A stretch of DNA of 9,156 nt from positions 2,075-11,230 of the forward strand of contig DKNZ01000084.1 in assembly GCA_002469845.1 (NCBI GenBank). Direction: 5' to 3'. Position 1 is the stretch's first letter. Each line of letters begins with the position of its first letter. Position numbers and translations under genes: made by a program. This document shows, in pieces, positions 5,869 to 9,156 of the stretch. This DNA is from Cellvibrionales bacterium UBA7375. Its GTDB lineage: Bacteria > Pseudomonadota > Gammaproteobacteria > Pseudomonadales > Porticoccaceae. The notes beneath the pieces are model-generated. The model did no database searches, was not told the origin of the DNA, and was given only the letters and a program-made list of their open reading frames with translations.

Positions 5869-6378
5869 ATGGCTCTTACAGATCAAAAAGACGCTGCAGC
5901 TGAAGGCATGCTTGAAAAGCTGGTACAGGTCAACCGTGTTGCTAAAACAGTTAAAGGTGGACGTATTTTTGCTTTCACTGCGCTAACTGTTGTTGGTGAC
6001 GGTAATGGAAAAGTTGGTTTCGGTCGTGGTAAAGCACGGGAAGTACCAGCAGCTATTCAAAAAGCAAATGAAGCAGCTCGAAGAAATATGATTGACGTAG
6101 CGCTTGACGGTTCCACGATTCAGTATGCTACCAAAGGTATTCATGCCGCTTCAAAAATTTATATGCAGCCTGCATCCGAAGGTACTGGTGTAATTGCCGG
6201 TGGTGCTATGCGGTCTGTCTTAGAACTTGCGGGTGTTCAGAACGTATTAGCAAAATGCTACGGTTCTACCAACCCAGTGAATGTTGTAAGAGCGACGTTT
6301 AATGCTCTAAGAGAAATGAAGTCTCCTGATGATGTTGCTGCAAAGCGCGGTAAATCAGTTGAAGAAATTCTGAATTAG
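5869..6378 (+). CDS. rpsE: 30S ribosomal protein S5
   Basis: S5 lies at the mRNA entry and affects decoding fidelity. The product has 169 residues (167 in E. coli). The N-terminal dsRBD-like domain starts around EKLVQVNRVAKTVKGGRIFA (residues 16-35), followed by FTALTVVGDGNGKVGFGRGK. The C-terminal domain has MQPASEGTGVIAGGAMRSVL, GVQNVLAKCYGSTNPVNVVR and AAKRGKSVEEILN. The loop VAKTVKGGRIF, where changes give spectinomycin resistance in E. coli, looks wild type. TAGG at 5857-5860 is the likely ribosome-binding site. A 39-nt gap, the largest inside this spc operon, separates it from rpmD and contains a small hairpin. Confidence 0.98.
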   Translation: MALTDQKDAAAEGMLEKLVQVNRVAKTVKGGRIFAFTALTVVGDGNGKVGFGRGKAREVPAAIQKANEAARRNMIDVALDGSTIQYATKGIHAASKIYMQPASEGTGVIAGGAMRSVLELAGVQNVLAKCYGSTNPVNVVRATFNALREMKSPDDVAAKRGKSVEEILN

Positions 6379-6380
6379 TT

Positions 6381-6397
6381 GACGTTTTTAAAGCGTC
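6381..6397 (+). other. Hairpin in the rpsE-rpmD spacer
   Basis: GACGTTT (6381-6387) pairs with AAGCGTC (6391-6397) through seven pairs, one of them a G-T wobble, around a TTA loop. It lies two bases after the rpsE stop TAG. The following bases (TAGATGATT) have no T-run, so termination is unlikely. Both arms are non-coding. It occupies the widest internal gap of the spc operon. Function is unknown; a processing or stability element is one possibility. Confidence 0.4.
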
Positions 6398-6417
6398 TAG
6401 ATGATTGGATATAGGTC

Positions 6418-6612
6418 ATGGCTAAAGCTAAAGCAAAAAAAGTAAAAGTCACTCAAATAAAGAGTGCAATTGGGCGATTAAAAAATCATCAGGCTTGTCT
6501 GACTGGTTTGGGCTTGCGACGTATGCATCACACTGTTGTTGTAGAAGATACGCCGTCTAATCGTGGCATGATCAATAAAGTTAACTATATGTTGCAGGTT
6601 GAGGAAGCGTAA
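6418..6612 (+). CDS. rpmD: 50S ribosomal protein L30
   Basis: L30 is a small, non-universal 23S rRNA-binding protein. The 64-residue product has the bacterial L30 core KVTQIKSAIGRLKNHQACLT (residues 10-29), then GLGLRRMHHTVVVEDTPSNR and GMINKVNYMLQVEE. It is five residues longer than E. coli L30 (59). The extra length is a lysine-alanine-rich N-terminus, MAKAKAKKVKV. ATG 6418 is preceded by GGA at 6407-6409 and AGG at 6413-6415, a modest Shine-Dalgarno. The stop codon is one base from the rplO start. Confidence 0.97.
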   Translation: MAKAKAKKVKVTQIKSAIGRLKNHQACLTGLGLRRMHHTVVVEDTPSNRGMINKVNYMLQVEEA

Positions 6613-6616
6613 GATG
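6601..6616 (+). promoter_or_regulatory. Shine-Dalgarno that fixes the rplO start
   Basis: GAGGAAG at 6601-6607, inside the last codons of rpmD, lies 6 nt before ATG 6614. An in-frame TTG at 6599 would place this site inside the coding region and add five residues (MRKRK) absent from the family. ATG 6614 gives the exact L15 N-terminus MRLNTLSPA, so it is the true start. Confidence 0.9.
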
Positions 6617-7048
6617 CGTCTGAACACCCTAAGCCCGGCTCCGGGCAGAGTTAAAGAAGGTAAACGCTGTGGCCGTGGTATCGGTAGCGGCATTGGTAAA
6701 ACTGGCGGGCGTGGCCATAAAGGTCAAAAAGCTCGAACTGGAGGCTCGATTCGTCCAGGTTTTGAGGGTGGTCAAATGCCGCTTCAAAAACGTTTGCCAA
6801 AATATGGTTTCACATCACGTCTAGCGGCAGTGACTGCGGAAATTCGTTTATCAGAGTTAAACCTTATAGAAGGTGATGTAGCTGATATTGAAGCTTTACT
6901 TAAAGCTAGGCTAATCAATAATAATATTAGTCGCGCCAAGGTAATTGCTTCTGGTGAGCTTAAAAAAGCTATCACGCTTAAAGGAATTGGCGCCACTAAA
7001 GGTGCAGCTGCAGCGATTGTAGCGGCTGGTGGGAAGGTAGAAGAGTAA
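6614..7048 (+). CDS. rplO: 50S ribosomal protein L15
   Basis: L15 is a late-assembly 23S rRNA-binding protein reaching into the core of the large subunit. With ATG 6614 as start the product has 144 residues, exactly the E. coli length. The N-terminus MRLNTLSPAPG leads into the glycine/lysine-rich extension RGIGSGIGKTGGRGHKGQKA (residues 21-40). GFEGGQMPLQKRLPKYGFTS and AEIRLSELN follow, and the globular C-terminal domain ends KGAAAAIVAAGGKVEE. It starts one base after the rpmD stop and ends five bases before secY, so it is tightly coupled on both sides. An in-frame TTG at 6599 is rejected as start. Confidence 0.97.
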   Translation: MRLNTLSPAPGRVKEGKRCGRGIGSGIGKTGGRGHKGQKARTGGSIRPGFEGGQMPLQKRLPKYGFTSRLAAVTAEIRLSELNLIEGDVADIEALLKARLINNNISRAKVIASGELKKAITLKGIGATKGAAAAIVAAGGKVEE

Positions 7049-7053
7049 CTCTT
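7041..7053 (+). other. Small hairpin with the rplO stop as its loop
   Basis: AAGAG (7041-7045) and CTCTT (7049-7053) are exact complements, and the three loop bases are the rplO stop TAA (7046-7048... read as T-A-A). The right arm ends directly before the secY start ATG 7054. The stem is only five pairs with a tight loop, so it is weak as RNA and may be chance. It would lie between the stop and start codons of two coupled genes. Confidence 0.3.
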
Positions 7054-8373
7054 ATGGCCAGAGCAGATACAGCAACTATGGGTAATTCGAAAGGTTTAGG
7101 TGAGCTTTGGGCTCGTCTTCGCTTTTTGTTATTAGCGATCATTATCTATCGATTAGGTACTCATATTCCTGTTCCTGGTTTTGACCCAGAGCGTCTAGCT
7201 GATTTATTTACGCAAAATCAAGGAACGTTCCTAGGTTTGTTTAATATGTTCTCGGGCGGGGCCCTGGAACGAATGAGTATTTTGGCTTTAGGTGTCATGC
7301 CCTATATTTCTGCATCGATTATTATGCAGCTTATGTCAGCCACTGTTCCATCCCTAGAGCAGTTGAAGAAAGAGGGAGATAGTGGGCGTCGTCAAATTAA
7401 TCAGTACACAAGATATCTAACCGTAGCATTGGCGCTCTTTCAGGGCACAGGTCTAGCGGTCAGCTTTGCCACCCAAGGGTTAGCTTTTGAGGTTAATAGC
7501 TTATTTTACATGGTTGCTATTGCTTCCCTTGTATCGGGTGCTGTGTTCTTGATGTGGCTTGGTGAGCAGATTACCGAGCGCGGAATTGGTAATGGTATCT
7601 CAATGCTAATTTTTGCAGGTATTGTTGCAGGTATCCCCGGTGCTATTGGCCAGGCAATTGAGTCAGCACGTCAGGGTGATCTCAATTCTCTAATGTTGCT
7701 TGTTATCTTGATACTTGCATTGGCTGTTGTTTATTTTGTTGTGTTTATTGAGCGTGGCCAAAGAAGGCTTACCGTCAATTATGCTCAGCGTCAGGGTCGT
7801 AAAGCATACAATGCTCAAACATCACATTTACCACTAAAGGTAAACATGGCGGGTGTTATTCCTGCTATTTTTGCCAGTAGCCTATTACTATTCCCAGCCT
7901 CTATAAGTCAGTGGTTTGGGCAAGGTGTAAATGCACCAGCATGGTTACAGGATATCTCTCTATTGATTGGTCCTGGCCAACCATTGTACGTTTTATTGTT
8001 TTCTGCATTGATTATTTTCTTCAGCTTCTTCTATACCGCGTTGATGTATAACCCGAGTGAAGTGGCTGATAATTTGAAAAGAGGCGGTGCCTATTTACCA
8101 GGAATCAGACCTGGTGAACAGACCGCTAAATATATTGACAGTGTGACCACTCGTTTGACTTTGATAGGCGGTGTATACATTACCTTGATCTGTCTAATGC
8201 CTCAGTTCTTAAATGTGTACTTCAATGTACCATTTTATCTAGGTGGAACATCACTATTAATTGCCGTTGTTGTAACCATGGATTTTATGGCTCAAGTGCA
8301 GTCTCATCTGATGTCACAACAATATGATTCGCTAATGAAAAAGGCCAACCTTAAAAAAGTTGGTCGTAAGTAA
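7054..8373 (+). CDS. secY: Preprotein translocase subunit SecY
   Basis: SecY is the channel of the SecYEG translocon, which moves unfolded proteins across, or inserts them into, the inner membrane with SecA or the ribosome. The product has 439 residues (443 in E. coli). About ten hydrophobic segments are visible, near residues 22-40, 75-97, 120-140, 150-170, 183-202, 213-233, 263-287, 310-332, 367-388 and 395-412. The plug region is GTFLGLFNMFSGGALERMS (57-75). The cytoplasmic loop GAYLPGIRPGEQTAKYIDSV (345-364) holds Arg352, equivalent to E. coli Arg357, needed for SecA-driven transport. ATG 7054 lies 5 nt after rplO, with GGAAGG (7032-7037) or AAGAG upstream. Its place in spc, between L15 and L36, is canonical. 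Confidence 0.98.
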   Translation: MARADTATMGNSKGLGELWARLRFLLLAIIIYRLGTHIPVPGFDPERLADLFTQNQGTFLGLFNMFSGGALERMSILALGVMPYISASIIMQLMSATVPSLEQLKKEGDSGRRQINQYTRYLTVALALFQGTGLAVSFATQGLAFEVNSLFYMVAIASLVSGAVFLMWLGEQITERGIGNGISMLIFAGIVAGIPGAIGQAIESARQGDLNSLMLLVILILALAVVYFVVFIERGQRRLTVNYAQRQGRKAYNAQTSHLPLKVNMAGVIPAIFASSLLLFPASISQWFGQGVNAPAWLQDISLLIGPGQPLYVLLFSALIIFFSFFYTALMYNPSEVADNLKRGGAYLPGIRPGEQTAKYIDSVTTRLTLIGGVYITLICLMPQFLNVYFNVPFYLGGTSLLIAVVVTMDFMAQVQSHLMSQQYDSLMKKANLKKVGRK

Positions 8374-8385
8374 AGAGGTGTTGCA

Positions 8386-8511
8386 GTGAAAGTTGTTAAA
8401 TCGCTTAAGAGTGCAAAAAACAGAAGCCCAGACTGTAAAGTGGTGAAGCGCCGTGGGCGCGTCTATGTTATTTGTAAGTCAAACCCTCGATTTAAAGCAG
8501 TGCAAAAGTAA
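8386..8511 (+). CDS. rpmJ: 50S ribosomal protein L36, zinc-free (C-minus, YkgO-like) form
   Basis: L36 is the smallest ribosomal protein and is added late to the large subunit. The translation is 41 residues: MKVVKSLKSAKNRSPDCKVV, then KRRGRVYVICKSNPRFKAVQ and a final lysine. The usual spc-operon L36 is 38 residues with ligands Cys11, Cys14, Cys27 and His33. Here three residues are inserted, the first ligand position is Ser14, Cys17 and Cys30 remain, and the histidine is Phe36. This pattern (SPDC, VICKSNPRFKAVQ) is that of E. coli YkgO, the zinc-independent paralog normally encoded elsewhere. The start is GTG, 12 nt after secY, with AGAGG at 8374-8378. The gene is too short for many ORF finders. 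The family call is firm; the C-minus assignment is strongly supported by the residues. Confidence 0.95.
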   Translation: MKVVKSLKSAKNRSPDCKVVKRRGRVYVICKSNPRFKAVQK

Positions 8512-8529
8512 CTAAGTGGTTCGTATAAT
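8501..8529 (+). promoter_or_regulatory. Candidate alpha-operon promoter
   Basis: A perfect -10 hexamer TATAAT lies at 8524-8529. With a 17-nt spacer the -35 position (8501-8506) reads TGCAAA, matching TTGACA at only three of six bases, and there is no extended TGn. It overlaps the end of rpmJ and would start transcription around 8535-8540, ahead of the proposed rpsM leader structure. A promoter before rpsM is expected from E. coli, but this one is weak on its -35 side and partly within a hairpin, so it remains tentative. Confidence 0.35.
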
Positions 8530-8539
8530 CCTTAGTTTT
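8510..8539 (+). terminator. Weak terminator-like hairpin after rpmJ
   Basis: AACTAAG (8510-8516) pairs with CTTAGTT (8531-8537). The stem can continue inward as GGTT (8518-8521) with AATC (8527-8530), with one bulged T and one wobble, leaving loop CGTAT. The 3' arm runs into TTTT (8536-8539). The stem is AT-rich and the T-run is short, so it would at most be a leaky terminator or attenuator at the end of the spc operon. It contains the TATAAT motif. Confidence 0.25.
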
Positions 8540-8558
8540 GAGCTATATCATAAATAGT

Positions 8559-8685
8559 ACCAGAGATAATCTGGTTGATTTTTGATATGTCTATCGGTAT
8601 CCTAGCGCGCCCATTTATTAGGCTAGCTGGGTTGTTTAAAGAAAGCTTGAGATAATTAAACTCATAGTAAAATGGAGTAATGTGA
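8559..8685 (+). promoter_or_regulatory. Putative alpha-operon leader (S4-responsive pseudoknot type) upstream of rpsM
   Basis: Three elements are visible. Hairpin ACCAGA (8559-8564) pairs with TCTGGT (8570-8575) around GATAA. A second stem CTAGC (8602-8606) pairs with GCTAG (8622-8626). CCCA in its loop (8610-8613) pairs with TGGG (8628-8631), giving an H-type pseudoknot with one base between stems. GTTTAA (8634-8639) can also pair with TTAAAC (8656-8661). GGAG at 8674-8677 precedes the rpsM ATG by 8 nt. In E. coli, S4 represses the alpha operon by binding a pseudoknot at exactly this place, preceded by a hairpin and a TATGTC-containing segment that I recall as similar to 8586-8591 here. Function is inferred from position and architecture. 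Confidence 0.6.
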
Positions 8686-9042
8686 ATGGCCCGTATTGCC
8701 GGTGTCAACATACCTGATAACAAACACGCAGTCATTTCGTTGACTTATGTGTTCGGTATTGGGCGCCCAACTGCAGCGAAGATTTGTGCGACAGTGGGTA
8801 TTGCAGAGGACACAAAGATTTCTGAGCTAGACGAAGCTCAACTCGATAAACTACGTGCTGCTGTAGGGCAGAATGAAGTTGAGGGTGATCTTCGTAGAGA
8901 GAATAGCATGAACATAAAACGTTTGATGGATTTAGGTTGCTATCGCGGCCTTAGACATCGACGTAGTCTTCCAGTGCGTGGACAACGCACCAAGACTAAT
9001 GCGCGAACCCGTAAAGGGCCGCGTCGTCCAATTAAAAGATAA
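8686..9042 (+). CDS. rpsM: 30S ribosomal protein S13
   Basis: S13 sits at the top of the 30S head, binds 16S rRNA with S19, contacts L5 in an intersubunit bridge and reaches the P-site tRNA with its tail. The product has 118 residues, as in E. coli. It starts MARIAGVNIPDNKHAVISLT, and its helix-two-turn-helix region covers FGIGRPTAAKICATVGIAED (residues 23-42). NIKRLMDLGCYRGLRHRRSL and the basic tail PVRGQRTKTNARTRKGPRRP with IKR follow. ATG 8686 is preceded by GGAG at 8674-8677. As first gene of the alpha operon it is the expected target of S4 repression through the upstream leader. rpsK begins 16 nt after its stop. Confidence 0.98.
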   Translation: MARIAGVNIPDNKHAVISLTYVFGIGRPTAAKICATVGIAEDTKISELDEAQLDKLRAAVGQNEVEGDLRRENSMNIKRLMDLGCYRGLRHRRSLPVRGQRTKTNARTRKGPRRPIKR

Positions 9043-9058
9043 TTAGGATCGGTTTCTA

Positions 9059-9156
9059 ATGGTAAAAGTAGCAACTAAAACCACCCGTAAAAAGGTCAAG
9101 AAGGTCGTTGTAGACGGTATAGCACATATTAATGCTACCTTTAATAACACCATCAT
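9059..9156 (+). CDS. rpsK: 30S ribosomal protein S11, 3'-truncated by the window edge
   Basis: S11 is a platform protein of the 30S subunit that contacts mRNA near the E site. Only 32 complete codons are inside the window: a basic N-terminus MVKVATKTTRKKVKKVVVDG followed by IAHINATFNNTI. The segment DGIAHINATFNNTI matches the conserved S11 start (E. coli DGVAHIHASFNNTI). ATG 9059 is preceded by AGGA at 9045-9048, 10 nt upstream. About 97 residues should lie beyond the right edge, by comparison with the roughly 129-residue family length. Its position after rpsM is canonical for the alpha operon. Confidence 0.95.
   Translation, partial: MVKVATKTTRKKVKKVVVDGIAHINATFNNTI

Noticed and set aside
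6379..6413. TTGACG as a -35 element of an internal promoter before rpmD
   Set aside because: No -10 hexamer occurs at 16-18 nt (TGATTG at 17); the bases are better explained by the hairpin.
6599..6613. TTG 6599 as the rplO start
   Set aside because: It adds MRKRK, absent from L15, and puts the GAGGAAG Shine-Dalgarno inside the gene; ATG 6614 gives the exact family N-terminus and length.
8532..8735. Minus-strand 67-codon frame across the rpmJ-rpsM gap
   Set aside because: It overlaps rpsM and the structured leader, resembles no family I recognise, and is on the opposite strand to the whole cluster.

Overview
This window is a contiguous stretch of the conserved bacterial ribosomal-protein supercluster. 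It runs from inside rplB at the left edge to the first codons of rpsK at the right edge, with every gene on the + strand. The gene order is rplB'-rpsS-rplV-rpsC-rplP-rpmC-rpsQ (distal S10 operon), rplN-rplX-rplE-rpsN-rpsH-rplF-rplR-rpsE-rpmD-rplO-secY-rpmJ (complete spc operon), then rpsM-rpsK' (start of the alpha operon). All 21 genes are identified by reading the proteins against remembered family sequences; no alignment was run.

The organism is almost certainly a gammaproteobacterium. Order and protein lengths match E. coli and Pseudomonas closely, S14 is the long 101-residue form, and L16 (GSKVSFGEFALK) and the S8 tail (GEILCTVF) read more like Pseudomonas and its relatives than enterics. 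Base composition looks moderate, in the mid-40s % GC by eye. A marine relative of Pseudomonadales/Cellvibrionales is plausible but is inference.

Layout: bases 1-2922 hold the S10-operon genes, 2956-8511 the spc genes, and 8686 onward the alpha-operon genes. Most junctions are 1-39 nt, so co-transcription and translational coupling are likely. The rpsQ-rplN gap, where E. coli has the spc promoter, is only 33 nt and is filled by a hairpin. The one real non-coding stretch is 8512-8685 (174 nt). It carries a perfect TATAAT, an imperfect hairpin and an H-type pseudoknot just upstream of rpsM, the place where S4 autoregulates the alpha operon in E. coli.

Functionally the genes supply both subunits of the ribosome plus SecY, the channel of the Sec translocon. 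The most distinctive point is rpmJ: the L36 gene in the standard spc position encodes the 41-residue zinc-free form (like E. coli YkgO) instead of the usual 38-residue zinc-ribbon form. A second, subtler pattern is a set of small hairpins at gene junctions, several with the stop codon in the loop. I see no mobile element, CRISPR array, tRNA or rRNA, and no clearly novel system.
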